From Apostichopus japonicus (lineage: Eukaryota; Echinodermata; Holothuroidea; Aspidochirotida; Stichopodidae): a DNA stretch of 64,000 nucleotides. Location of the stretch: NCBI RefSeq assembly GCF_037975245.1, contig NC_092568.1, forward strand, positions 13,665,501-13,729,500, read 5' to 3'. The position numbers were made by a program, and so were the translations under genes. Positions 46,101 through 61,100 of this stretch are shown one piece after another; the stretch's first letter is position 1, and each line of letters opens with the position of its first letter. The notes beneath the pieces were generated by a model, which was given only the letters and a program-made list of their open reading frames with translations, made no database searches and had not been told where the DNA came from.

Positions 46101-49100
46101 GATCCATATCAATTTTAAGTTGTCTATTATTGCTTTTGGTAGAAGTCAACTTGTCATTTGAAGTCAACAAACACCTAACATTTACTTCACTCCACTCTTA
46201 CCTGTCTCTACACTAAAGCACCTTCCTAAACATAATTTTGCAAGGGCAGCTTGGACAGATCGCTTATTTGGTATGTAATTGTACCACATTGATAACAAGA
46301 AGCCTAATGTTGTGCGCGGAGGTCAATGGTCATTTGAGTTCGAGGTCAGATTGTGAAAACCGTGTTTTACACAATATTTCAACAAGGACAGATGCCATTA
46401 GTATGTTGATTTATCATTTAGTACAAGAAGCTTGTTGTTGAGGTCAATGGTCATTTCAGGAGAGCCTGTGTCATTGTGAATTTATTGTTTGTCACATCAC
46501 ACTGTTTTTCACTGTATTACTAAGATCAAGTATGTTGTACACCCCCACTATACATTACGTCAGATTCATGAAGAAAACTGCTCATGTTACATCATGGAAA
46601 CCACAATGCATTTTTGCATTCTGGTAGAGAAGTATCGATAATCGTCTATTGAGGATCATGTTAACTAAAGCATGTGTTATGTCAGTTAGTTACTGTAAAG
46701 TGATCCCATTGTTAGCCCCAATCTCTGTCCTTGGTAAGGACACAGACAGTCTATTTAGCCTTTGTAGGCATGATCTCAATAAGGGAACCTCTAGATATCA
46801 GATACCTACAGTAAGCTATGCAGCTAATACATCATCAAAAGTATACATCTCAGTGCATTTTATTATATTGTTTCTGGTTTATTCTACAGATTCATTAAGA
46901 TGGACTACTTTACCTCCTTACATGGAAGATACAGAAGCAGTCTTGAGACACACTCCTTATATGAGATATGGTCATTCAGTGATTACTCATAATGAAAAAA
47001 TTTTCCTTTGGGGTGGAAGGAATGACATCATCGGTGCCGACCCAAGATTATTTTGTTTTGATCCCAGTAAGTGTCTTATATGTTAGAATACAGTAATTTC
47101 TTGCAGTCCCTAAATTCATGTACAGTTTTATACATATGTAGCTGCACTGATAGACACTGTGGTCGCTCTGTTTGTTAGTCAAATTGTTACCACTTTTCAG
47201 TTGCAATTGTAATCTATAAAGGCTTAACGGTAACAGCCAAAATTGGAAATCATATTTTGGCTAGTATTCATGTACAGTATACCAGGTATTTTCGATATAC
47301 TTGTTAGTGGTTAATTTCCATACTGTCGTTATGGATTATGAAGTTGATACCAAGAAAAGTAGATACATCAGTATACTGACACACCTTAATGCATAGTATG
47401 TTAAACATCGTTGCAAGGTATTGCCAAGTTTTTTGGGTTATGTGTATTTTCACCAGTGCAATAGCCGGATGTGTGCTGAGTGATTATGTGATGGTTAAAC
47501 CACACCAGTATAAACTTCTATTACCAGTACTAGTAGGATGCCTGGACTGTTAAGTCATGATAAAATCATAATAATTTATTTTATAAAGCACTTTACATCA
47601 AAGAATGATCTCAAAGCACTTCACAAAATTATGAAGTCATCTGTTGGTCATCTGTAGATCTGCTAAATTCTTTCACAGTCCATATGTTTCACTCTGTCAA
47701 TTAAGTCCATTCTTTCCCTGCATGAAAAGAGATGTGACTGAAAGAAAAGATTTTTTTACACACCCTTGAGAATATTGCTATTAATTAGCAACTTGCTCCA
47801 AAGAGCCAATCACAAGTAAAGGCAAGAACTTTCCAAATAAACTTAAAGCTGCATGTGTACGTCTCAAAATGAACATGACTTTTGAAATTTTATTGTGTTT
47901 AATTAAGAAAATGATAAGAATAATATCTTGACTAAGTCTTTATAAACACCTCCCAGGGATGCCTTAAAATCTGGGAAATATATCCAATGTAGGGGAGTTA
48001 ACAGGAGCTTATGAAACAGTGTAATATAATGTTCCATACTATCACTTGAAAGTTATGTAGCAACGTTTGCTGCCCAGCCATAATGATAGTTTCATTGAAA
48101 GCATTGAGCAGCCAATGTCTATCATTTGTTCCAGCATAGATTATCTCTGGCTGTGCTTACAGGTAGTATACAGTCACATCATTAGTAGGAGGATCTTCTT
48201 TTCTCAATGGTGACTGTTCATAGAATGAGAAGATTTAATTTGCCGGTCAAATAATGGACTTATTGTACAAACAGTTGGTTTCTTGGCTGGTTCATTCTGA
48301 CCTCTAACACAGCTAGCTCAAAGCATTTTGGTCTTTAACTTGTTACATGGAACATATTCCTCAGAATCCATTTCTTGGAACCACATCCGTGCAACTGGAG
48401 ACATTCCCTCAGGGACAGATGGCCATTCTGCCTGTGAGATTGGTAATGCAATGTACTTGTTTGGCGGCTTTGTAGACCCAGTAAGTATGCTATGTTATTG
48501 CTATCACCACTTTCACACAGGAACAAAATATCATTACAGTGTAAATCGTACTGATTGTCTTCATAACCGAAGTCATGCTGAGCAAATACATACTTTTATT
48601 TGTTTATGACATCATAGTTTTCATTAATCATGTTGTTTTTAAATTTCACTGGAATGTAATATTTGAGTCTATTAAATGCATTCAAAGTGCTTAAACAGCA
48701 AAAGGTTCTTAAGCTCACAGAGTTTTAGCATTTTATATACAAGGAGGAAACCCATGTCCTTTTAAGCATCCCACTTATTAATGTTCATATTTCCTACATT
48801 TCAGGGAACTTTGAAAATATTTTTCTTTCTAGATGAATATTTTAATATTAAGAGTTGAACTGTAATGAAAGTTTGCTCTGAACCTTTACACTGTGTGTAC
48901 TATTTGCACTTGAAATGTAAAATTTCCTTCCTAAGTGTCATGATGTTACTGTGCATGATTACTATTCATATCTGAGGTCTGCTTTTAAACAGTACTAAGC
49001 TTAACTAAATTGATTGAACCAACTTAACATTATTGTTGAGGTCACAACCACAGAATTTCCCTGGTATAAGGTGGCCATAATATTGTTGCTGTGAAGAATG

Positions 49101-52100
49101 TGTTTTCCTTGACATGTTTGCGGTATTACATGTTTAAGTGTACCAGATGAAGCATAACAAATTTATGTGGATATCTCAGATTGTTCAGTCTCCTCACATA
49201 CACTTTTGCAGGCTGCCTTGTGTGAAGTGCACTTTCTGAATCCCATATTTGGGGGCATCACACTGATCAATACTACAAACCATGACATAGGTCTTCTCTT
49301 TTCACTATAAACAGTTGCAGATCTATTCTAACATGGTTTTCATGTTAGACCTGAGAAATAATAATTGGAGACTCCTTCAGGTAGGATTGCATATTTCTTT
49401 ATGAATTTTGATCACCTTGTCAATTCCCAAATGTGTCATATCAAATATGGCTTTCATGTATGTATGTATACATGTATGTATGTATTTTATGTATAGGTGA
49501 ATGTATGTATGTATGTAAAGTATTTTATGTGTGTATGTGTATGTATGTATGTATTTTCATGTTATTTGAGTCATCAAATGCAACCAGCTGCCTATAAAAT
49601 ACTGTTGAAGCATCAAAAGTAAAGCAGTGCCAAGAGGACAAAGATACATGGTTCTTGTATGAGAACTAAACAGAGTAGCTTCATGATCAAAACATACAAT
49701 CGTATGAACAGCAATCGCTCTATCAAACTGGACCGAGGCTTCAAAAAGTAATTGTGGCATCAAACTCATTTGTTGTATCAAAATAAATTAAGAACAAGCA
49801 GCATCAAGTACAATGGCAATGTAAAGCAATCATATTATCAAATATAAAAACTGGATCATTGCGTCAAGTGCAATTGTAGTTCAAACACATTTGTAGAACC
49901 GAAAACAGTTGAAGGCCCAAGTGTGGATAATGCTTTCATGACGTAGCAATATCACATATCACCATGGTTACCCTCTGGCCGGAGAGCTGGGAGCATGAAT
50001 CAGCTAACAAGCCACTTGGTGTGGGGTTGTTTTCAACATCATAGTAAACAATACAGGAAATGGCACATGGTTTCTCTATTGGAGGAATACTGGATTATAA
50101 AGCTCTCATGCAAAATGGTTGAGTACAGCTTAGCATATTTACAGTATGATAATCTGCGAAGTGAAGCCTGGATTAAGTTCAGATGTAGTATGGAATCCAC
50201 CTTACTGAAAACAAGAACTCCATCGTCTTCCTATGGATGTTAAAGGTCATATTGAGATCAACAGCAGTCAAAGTTTGAAAACCTTGTTAATATGTTAAGT
50301 CAAAAAGCATAGCTTGCCTGAGTTCTATACCCATTATGTGGATCAACAGTTTTGAATACAAAATTCCTAATTCATCTGTGGAAGATTTAGGTTAACATAA
50401 GTCTGAAGCCTTGTACCGCACAATAACTTGAGAAAGATAAAGCTTGGATTAACTTAAAAAAAGTTTCAAGTTGGCATGTATACCACATTTACGACTAGAC
50501 CCAAAGTGCTCAATGTATATGTATTGTCCCATGCAGGCTGGAGTTCAAAAAGAAAGTGGCGTGGCCCTGAGGTTGTTGCAGCTGACTCCCATTTTGGGCA
50601 TCCACCCCAGAAGATAAAAACAAATTAGAGAGAAATGGTGCATTCTTGATGTATAGTTGGTCCATACACTTAAGGTTGTGCTAAGTTCTACTTTTAATTT
50701 GTTTCTGTGGGTTGAAATTGGGAGGGTGAAGAATGAAGACCCTGTATCATCTGGATCTGCTGCTACACTCAACAGCAATGCACTGCTATCAGAGTGTATT
50801 GAGATTCAGAAGCATTGCTGCTCTAGTTTGTTGTTGTTAAGTTCTTAGTTGGTGTATTGCCTCACATATTCATGCCTTAAACAACGAACTTCAGTTCTGT
50901 CTGACATTTCAAGTTGTGTATTCTGACTATAAGTACAGTTTTCTACAATGTAAGTTTACAACATGCAGTTAACTTATTAAAACTAACCAGGTGCATGTAA
51001 CATCGGTTGGTTACATTATAACACCTGAACAAAGTAAGTTATGAAGCAGTTCAAACTGGTGACTGCAGGCTCAGGCAGTGTTCTGTGATGATGTTATTTC
51101 GCAAAATATTTTGATGTTGATTTTGATGGTACAAATGTTTTGATTCTGCAACTGATTTTGATACAAGAACTGTATTAAGAGCTATGTATTGTTTATGCTG
51201 AGATTGAGTTGGATGCTGCTATTGAATTTGATACAACAAATATCTCATGGTAGGATTGTATTTGGTACTATGGTTGCTCTTCATGAGATGTTGCTACAGT
51301 CTGTTCTCTTGCAATAACGATAAATTTTTGCCCTTACCGCACCCCATTCGAAAGGTCATTGGCAGTCAGTACCTGCGGGGCCTTCAGTGTACTGATATAC
51401 TACTGAGAGGGAAAAAGGTGTATTGATCTCATTTATAAATATGAAGTCAGTGTGGAACAAAGCTCATTAATTGGGAATCTAGGTGTGTCATATCATGAAT
51501 AAGGAGCTAATACAGTACATTGCTCATCACCTGTCATACCATATACAGTTCCATTCATGCATATTTATCTTTGCAGTACAGCAAAGCTTCTTAAATTGAC
51601 TTTAATATATGTGGTACTTGGTAGTAGTTTCGAGATGATGCTCAAGATGGCAGGTTTGGGTAGTTTGGGTAGTAGGTATAGAGATATACTTTAATTGTTC
51701 TGAGTTGAAGGACTATAGAAGAAAAGTAAGTATTAGGGAAACTGTGATTCTAATGTGTTAACACATATCATTGTTGTTTGTTGTAAGCTTTTAGTTTGAC
51801 AGGTTGGTGCCCTACATTGTATTACATTATCTATCAATTGAAGCAAAGATTTTCTTATTATGTTAGTTTCCTAGATAAATTGTATAAAGTGTAAATCTTT
51901 CTGTAGTTTCCTTATTTTGACTGGTTTGCCACTTTGAAATAAGATTTTGTTGCCAAAATTGACTGTTGCTGTAACAGTCTTTGACAATGTTAATGTTGAC
52001 TTACAGAGAAAGAGTGAGGTTGTGCCCCACTGGAGAGATTTCCACACAGCAACTGCTGTGGGCCCCCAGATGGTTGTATTTGGTGGCCGCTCTGACCAGT

Positions 52101-55100
52101 CTGGGAGATGGTACACAGAGCAGGAATTTTATTGCAATAAAGTATGGATCTTTGACACAAGGAACCAACAGTGGACACATCCAGAATGTTCAGGAGAGCC
52201 ACCGAAAGGACGTAGAAGCCACTCAGCATGTAAGCATTTATTGAGATTCAGCTTAATAAAATGTTAAATTGTGCTTAATGAGCTACATAAGAGGTGATGT
52301 TTTCAGAGTACTTTATACTATATTCTGTGATAATTGGTTATTTACTTTACAAGACAAGTTTAAATAGTTTGGAGAAAGTTTGAAGTAACCAAATTGCTAC
52401 TTTCACAAGAAAGGCTTTTGGGCAACAAATTTTTTGAAGCAAATGAAATTCTGCATTAGTCACCCGTTCAAGTTTCATTGATAGGAATCCATGTCCAGAA
52501 ACGTGACGTAGATTGATGATTTGCATTCTTGTGTTGGGTTCAAATTTAGGGTAGATTAGATGGTACAGTACCGCCAATAAGTAACTTGCTAAAGATTAGC
52601 GCGATTCAGCGCAAAACGCAGCTTAACTGTGATTAACCCCGCTCCAAATAAAGAAACGCTACTTTCCCCGCACTCCAAATAAAGAAACGCCCCCGCGCTC
52701 GCTATTCACCACCGACACAATGGGAGTGAACCGATAGATACAATGCTATTCATAGCGTGGAGGTAGGGCTGGGCGATATTTGCTTTTTACCGTCACGATA
52801 AATAGTTCAAAAGTTATCGCGATATTTCGGATAATTTCCCCCTAACAGAATTAGCGTAAATTTCGAGCTTTGAGTGGACGGAGAAAGAAAGATATATGGA
52901 GGGGACATTCAAAGAGAATGAAAAACCTTACGATATTTTTCACAAATACTGATGCTTAGATAAGTGCTTACTCACAATCAACGAGCCTCCCCGAAATTCA
53001 CTCCGCTTACGTAAAACTTCTATGTTTATATGTTAGGGCTGTGTCATTCCGGTTAATTCACTAACCGGTTAACCGTTTCTATTAACCGAACGGTTAACGT
53101 TTAAACGTAACCCGTGTTGTTGCCTCAAAATAAGTGCCGAAAATCAGAGTTATATAGCTCAGATTATAATTCCGAAAGAGCGCCACCACTTTTGATGCGG
53201 AAGTACATTCTCAAAATAGCGCTGCAAGTATCGTTTTTTCGTAACGCGTATGTCAAGAATTTGGCTGTATTTGCTTAGTTTTGACGAATGTTGCATTGAA
53301 AAAGACGAATCGCGCGTTTTCATGAAGTTTTAAACAGATTTTTGTTTCTTTTTCAGTTCATCGGTAACTGTTACAGAGATATTTGAAGCAAATATTTCTT
53401 TGTTAATTGCGTAGCCCCTACTGTAATACCGCAGGCATTGTATGGCAGTTATAAGCCTAATATTACTAGGCCTACTTAATATTGGCATTGTGTATTGAAG
53501 TTCGCGATCATATGGAGTGTTAGACTACAAGGCTTTCACCAGCTAGGCCAAGGTTAGGAAAGTCGGTTGTTAGGAAGCGATTACAACAGAAGTGTACGGT
53601 AGTAGGGCTAGGCCTACGCAATTACAATTTGAAAGGATTAGATGCAGACTCGCCACGTTGTCAAACGGGGTAACAATAGGCGCTTCACGCACCATGGGAA
53701 CGACACAACAAATTGAACATGATGTTACATTTTCCCGCCATCTGGACGCCGAGTGTAAATTTGGTGTAATATGCAAATTATGAATGGTACTGTGCTACGC
53801 GAGTAAAGCTTGTTTTAAACGAGAATAGTTTTGTGTTGAAGGGGAAAACCTTTCTTATACGTGTTTATTCCCCGATATGTTCTGGTTACCAGGAGTAATA
53901 AAAAGCAAGAAGGAAACTTCGTGCCTTATCCTTTTGGGTTACATATCATTTTTAGTAGTAACATCAGGCCTCGTGTTTTGTGTGGACTTTAGGCACATTA
54001 GGCTAGGAAAGGTTGCACTGATTTATAGAGTACTGTTCATAGGCTTACGAATACGAGACAAGACTCGGTGCATTGGATATTGTTCGCTGTTTCGCTATGT
54101 ATAGACGTTCCACTGACAATCGTTTCTTGGCGAGTTGCCAAGTTTAACTAAGAACAAGTGTTTCATGCACATTGTAAGGATGTTTTACAGTACTGTAGCA
54201 TGCAAATCATCAGACGACAGCCTGCTGTACCGACCGTCTGACGGTAACAATGAACTTCACACTTCTAGCGGGCATGAATAGAATTAGGGAAGCCTTCCGA
54301 TGGAATCTGCACTCTGATAAACAGATCCCCGCAATTACCCGCATTTAAATGCCAGTTTTAACAAAAGATAGAGCGCGGTTAAATGCACTGAGCGCAAAAA
54401 AAGAGCGCAGTTTACCAAGTTACTTATTGGCGGTACTGTAGATATTGTCTACATTTATTTTGTAAAAGAAGCCTACTGATTTTGGTGGAGGTCAACACTA
54501 GTTCATTTGAAGTCAACAACGCCAAACAGTTACTCCACTCCCCTCTTATGAAGAAAGATGCTCATGTTACATCATCAAAACCACAATGCATTTTGGCATT
54601 CTGGTTCTTAAAGGCATTTCCATAAAATCAGTTCCTAATCACAACATCTCAAGAAACGTAAGTCTATTTCAGTTGGTCCATGATACCATGATGCTGGCGA
54701 TGAACCGTGTTGTTTCTTAGTGCAGACTATGCAGATTAGTGGGTGGTTTAATGGGAAAAACACTGGTATTTTACCCAGAAAATCTTGTAATGGGCCAATT
54801 CAAATGTGGTATAAACTGATGGAGACAATTTCAAGAATTGGATCACCATTTCTTTCAATTATTCCAAATTTTTGTGTTTTGGAATCAAAAAGCATAGTAA
54901 CCCCAACACAGTGTTGTGTTTTAGGTGATTCTTTAGGTTGAAGGCAAAATGAATGTTGACATGTGTATGTGACACCCAAGCTAATAAACACAGTACCTAC
55001 AGGAGTACATCTTGATGACATCACCTTTCAAACACGATAAATGTAAAGTGCAGGTTGTTTGAAATTCATAATTGGTATGTAGAACCCCCTGCGTAATTAC

Positions 55101-58100
55101 AAAAAGCTTTTTGAAATTTGTTGATGTCAAAGATGAGTTGATGTCAACATAGGTTGAAACCTGAAAACCTTGTAAGCCTGAGAATTGCAATATAAGTAAA
55201 CCTTGGATAACTTCATCCTTGGTATGTAGCCCCCCCCCCCTCCCCATGATGAGTAAGAAGACCCCATGATGTGGAAAAGAACCTTATTGAAAGTTTAGGT
55301 GGTAAAAGTTTATTAGAGTTCAACAAAATTCAGTCTTAACATTTGCTAAACATGATAACTGCATTTAAAAGCTTGAATGAATTTCATACTTGTTATGTTA
55401 GATCCAACTGAGTGAGAGCAAGAAGAGTAAGAACAAGAATTTTTCTGGTAAGGTTAAAACTTAAAAGTCATTTCAGGTCAACAGAAGTAAAAAACAACTT
55501 TAAAGTTAAACATGAGCAAACCTGAACGATGGTATTTAGGTCTGCATAAGTGCAAGAAACCAACCACTGACCAACTCACAATATTTATTGCATTTCCATT
55601 TCATTTGAAATTTCCTGGAAATTCTAGAACCTATGTAACAGAAAATTTCATAGCTGTAATTCTACAAACATTTTCTTTTCCATTTGCATGACAGTTGTTC
55701 ACAAAGGTAGCATGTATGTGTTCGGTGGCTTCAACCGAGTGGAAAACACACATTTCAATGACATCTACAAGCTGGATCTATCATCTTTCGAGTGGTCAAA
55801 AGTGGAAACAACAGGTGTCTTACCAAGGAGGAGGAGGAGACAATGCTGTGTCATGGTCAAAGATAAAATGTACATGTTTGGAGGCACAAGGTAATGTATT
55901 TAAATCTGTGTGGCCATCCTCAATGGCATGCTGGTGTTATAAATAAATTAAATGATTTAAAGTTATTGTTTGCAAATGGTTTCTTGCTTTAGATTCTTTT
56001 CACTCCTGTCTTTTGTCTACCTCTATTTGATGTCTTTTGAATGTTGGCAGCCATGAGATTAAACAGAAATGCTTAAAGAAGCAATTCCACATACTGCATT
56101 ATTGCAAAGCAGGTCACAACACAATGAAATTTTTTTAAACTTAAATTCACTAAATTCACTCTTGACAGTTTGGTGTGTGACTCAAGGAGTCGAAGCAAAT
56201 ACCTTAGTAGACTACACAATATTACCAAGAATATCTTTACAAACGTTTCACAGTATGGTATTGATATGGCAAAGTTGAAGCAAGTTTTCTCTTTTATGCT
56301 GATATTGTCAATGACCAATCTCAATGTCTTCATGGAAAAGTTTCATGTATGAGAAAAACAACTTCATGGAGATTTTATCTTCCATATAAAAACTTTCAGT
56401 GGAAGAGTCATTTAAAGTCTAAAGTTGCCATTCACAATTGGAAAGATGCAACTGCCACGATAGGCATTACTGTGACATATGCTATATTATAATTTTATGT
56501 GTTTATGAATGAAAAGCTGAAGGGAGAAAAGTTTGTCTGCTTTCCATGACTTCATTTGTACTTTGTAAAATGTACCAAATATGAAGATATTCAAAGCAAG
56601 TTTGCTGTGATTTTTGGCCAAAAATTTTCAGGTTCTCACTAAAAACATGGTGCGTGTCGACCTGTGGTAGATTGCTTAGTCAAACTTAGATTTCAATCCA
56701 GACCGATTTGATCTTATCACAGCTGTAGTGAGGTAACAGGATGTCTGAAAAGGGGAAGTAAAAAAAACTTGGAAAAAAATACAAATTCTTAACCCCAGTC
56801 ATGGCTGTGTCTTGCAGCTGAGTTGCTTTATGGAAAATTGTTTGGGTCAAAGTGCAGTCATCATATTAATGATTCTGTCACATGTTTTACAATTGCCGCA
56901 TTTCTTGTACCTCTTTTTTTCCCATGTGCTGCATTAACTAACAGCTATATGTAAAGTGTAAGCATACTGTAGCTAGCATAAATACTAAGTATAGATGTTG
57001 GATTTTGTTGCAAACTTGTATAGTATTGTTAGTGAAATTTCATTTTTGGGGAAAAGAATTTAAGGCATGCTTTGCGAATGGAAAAGAAATTATGCAGGCC
57101 TAATGACCTTCATCAGATAATAGGGGGGGGGGGGGGGGTGCGAGGTGATACCACAATGCAGGATATCACCATCTGCATACAAATTTCTGAAATAATCACT
57201 ATAAATGCTTCTTATGTAAAAAATTCCATTCATGTTTGAAGGAATTTAAAAATGGAAAGTGAATTTGTCCAACTTCAAAGGTTAAAAGGATTACATCACT
57301 CAATTTAAGCTCTAGATGAGGGGAAGCTCATTGGATAGTGTACTGTGAAATATAATATTCAAACCCTTATTTGGTAAGGACAGTGAGGAAAATATCACTA
57401 TCAAGAAAGTCAGTGACTTTGATTTAGTAATTCAAGTAAAATCCCCTGTGAGAGCAGACACCAGTGGATGATCCTGTCTCTATAGTAACAGTACTTTGTC
57501 ATTGTGAGACAAAAACATGTGCATATAACCAATGCATGTTCTTTTACAATCATAAAGAGCATTGACATTTAAAGCTGTAAAGCATTGTAACCATGTTATA
57601 TAAGGCTATAAAGGTCTTGTTGAGTTTTGTGTTGCCTCTGAGGAACTGACCTACTGTCATTTGTGAATCTCAGATGTTTCAAGGGTCATTTCTCAAACAT
57701 TTAAACTGGTATGAAAATACAGCCTCTGCTGATAATAGGTCTTTCTAATGGCATAGAAGATACAAACATTAATTTTGTGCCTCAAGTCATCCTTTAAGAG
57801 TGACAAACTAATTGCATGAGTAATTTGATAGTCACTCTTTTCAATGGCTTACGATTGAAATTGCATCATGCACTATTCGTGTTACAACATGAACACAAGA
57901 TACATATTAACTATAGATCTGTTTAGATGTTAATAATTTCCAATAACCTATTCTAGTTGATTATGCCTTTCCTTTAGAATTTGAAATGCCTGTTATAAGG
58001 CTCTTGTACTGTGGTCTGACTTGACTCTGTTGAAAGCTTGTAGAGTACCAAGGTAAACCATTTTGTAATCAGGAATATTTTTAGATACACACAGAATATG

Positions 58101-61100
58101 ATTTATTTTGATATCCTGTGTGAACGGGTGTGGATCAGTTTATAGACGTTGTCAACTTGTTAAAACATGTCATCAGTTAATACCGTTAGTTTTACGTCAT
58201 TAGTGTTATTATTCAATGCTTGTTCAAATTCAAAGCAATGTTGTGATAAGGGAATATGTGAATAAACAATTTCCCTATTTGCTTTACAGCCCCCAGTCAG
58301 ATGATACAGACAACTTGCTTGATCTTGCTGACTTACATACCCTTGATTTTTGTAAGTATGATTAATTCCTTTGATGCTATGCTGTTTTCTGTTTGCTGTT
58401 TTCCATCTAAAGCCCAATTGTGCATTCCATTATAAACACAACCAACCCTGTTGCTTTTAGTGCACATATCATGAATGTTAATTAGTGAACATAAAATTCT
58501 TAATCAGATATATCTGAAGTAGTATGTCTAATTAGCTTTATACATTGGACAACATAATGTAAGTACACTCTATAGAGTACAGAAAATGCTTATGAGATCA
58601 TACAATTTTTACCTCATTAATATTCATGCATGTATCTGTTTTAATAAGATCTCACTAAAAAGATTTTGTCAACATGATGACTCTTTCCTATAAATACCTT
58701 CCTTTATATATGGTAGCATTAGTCAATACTTAATCCCCCTTCATTTTGGTGTGCACTAGCTCATGAATATTAACATGTATGGTTTACCACACTATGAATA
58801 TGTTTGGGCATCGGAATCACTAAATGTTTTCGTTTTCTGGTTATTTAATAGTAAATATCATTTAATACTGGTTACAGTGATCAGAAGATGATGGGTCAGT
58901 GATGTGAATGATCGTTACATCAGTGGTCATGTGGTTCCCCTTGGTCAGCTAAACCTATACACCACACCGAATGTTTCCAAATCTATGAACAGTACAAACT
59001 GATTTGAAAAGATATCTTCCTGACTCAAGTTTAATCTATTATATGTTAAGAAGCTGTCATTAATTGCATCAGAGTTTAGGTACTGCATCAATGATGTTGT
59101 AGTTAAGTGGAGTTCAATGGCCATGTCATGTCAGTTAAACAAAGAAAAATCTGTGGAATATGAAATCTCAAGAAGGAAACCTTCTGAGGTAGATTAATAA
59201 AAAACATGATTTAATTTGTCATGAAAACTTGACTGAAAGTTTCATTTATGGTTCCAGTTTGTTATTTCATTGAGATAAACTTTCTTTATACAATATTGTT
59301 CTCTTTTCAGCACCGTCCTTGAAAACAATGTGCAAAGTTTCTGTTCTGGAAAACCACTTAAACTCTAGTCTGTTACCTAAATCTCTTCAGTAAGTACTAT
59401 GTTTTCATATTTGTAAGGTTTAGCCTAACAGGCCACTGCAAAACTCACCTGAGTGAACAGTTTAAGTACACTGTGAATGGTCTACAGCGGCTTGGTTCAG
59501 GTGTGCTTTAAATTTAGTGAAAATTCTTCCAAGCAAGGGAACATATTACTTATCCTCAGTGCATTAACATGACTTAGTGAACAGTTTACAGCAGTCACGT
59601 TACGTGTAGCCAGTGCTTCCCATCATGCTGTAGTAATAGTTTGGTCAGATCATGTACGTCTCTTATCTTTCTTTCTGCAGAGGATATATGCACACACATG
59701 AAAGCAAAGTTTCTTGAGTGATTTGGTACAATTTATCATTAGGACTATATAAGTTAGTGAAACTTGAAGGAAGGAGAACAGTACGTTGTGACTGTTACTT
59801 AAGCATGATAGTGACTAACGTGAGACTTCATGCTTATTGTTCTCAGGCTTTTGCTAGTTTCTGCTTTCTAGTGAATTATACTACCTTCAATAAAAGAGGA
59901 TGAACATTTTCAATGTTTCCTAACCTGTTGGACTTACTTTTGTAATCTGCTAGCGAGGTTGACATACAGTATCAAACAAGGGTGAAAATAAGCCGGCCCC
60001 AGGAGCCGAACAGTGCCCGTAACCTCCCAACCGGTGCCCAGATTTGTCATAAACAAATAGGCTAGGCCACGCTGCTTTTTTGCAACTTAATAGCCTCCAG
60101 CTAATTCCCAAATATATTGTACGCTGATTTACAATCAAGCAAAATTTTGTAAACTTAAACATATTTTTGAACCACCGAACCATTCATAAGCGTGTGATGC
60201 ACGCTGTTTAGTCTTGCACTTGTAACAGTAGCGTTATGGAAACTCACAAGGGCAAATGTTGTCGATGATAAAAACTTTCTTGATAAAGATTACCACTTTC
60301 TTGATGATGACAACTATTTCGATAATGACAGCTATTATTTTCACGAGGATGGCCACTATTTTGATGACCACGACAACTATTTTGATAATAACGGCCACTA
60401 TTACATCATCATCCCCAAAGTTGCCTTTATCATGGAAATAGTGTTAATCATCACCAAAATAGTGTCCATACTTGTGAAAATATATATAATAGCCTTCAGA
60501 GGGGGGCATCAGGGGGTCCAACCCCCCTTTTTTTGCAGGGGTAAAAAATATACCCTAAACTGCTGAAGGTTGTAAAAAGATGCATTATCGGTGATAACAG
60601 GTTATTTCTGAAGTTAGGTGGCAGCCTGGTAGATATATTACACATTCATTTGTTACATACAGTATGTTTCATATTCTTTTTGTGCTTCACACATATAAAC
60701 TTTCTTGTGGCATTTTTTTTGTTCACAATGGAAGCGAATAAAAATGAAATGACTGAATAACATAAGATTTGATCCCCTCAAATATTCATGTGCTAAACCA
60801 TTTACTAATCAGGGGTGCCGGAAGGCGAACAGGATTGCACCAACTTCAGTCCGGGCTAATCTGCCAAAAGATCATTCTCAGAAACATTTGTCAATAAATT
60901 GCCCCTTTGGAATTACAAGTACCAGTTAAAAGTTTGGAAAGTGCTCAGTTCCGGCACTTAGCTTAAATGAAATTCTTGAACATAAATTTACTTCAAATGT
61001 TGCAAAATATGCACCAGATTGCATCTGAGGACTATTAAGTATTAAGTGGCTCCTTGGTCTACCAAACAAAAGAGCCTGTGAGCAAGGAGCCACTTTCCCC

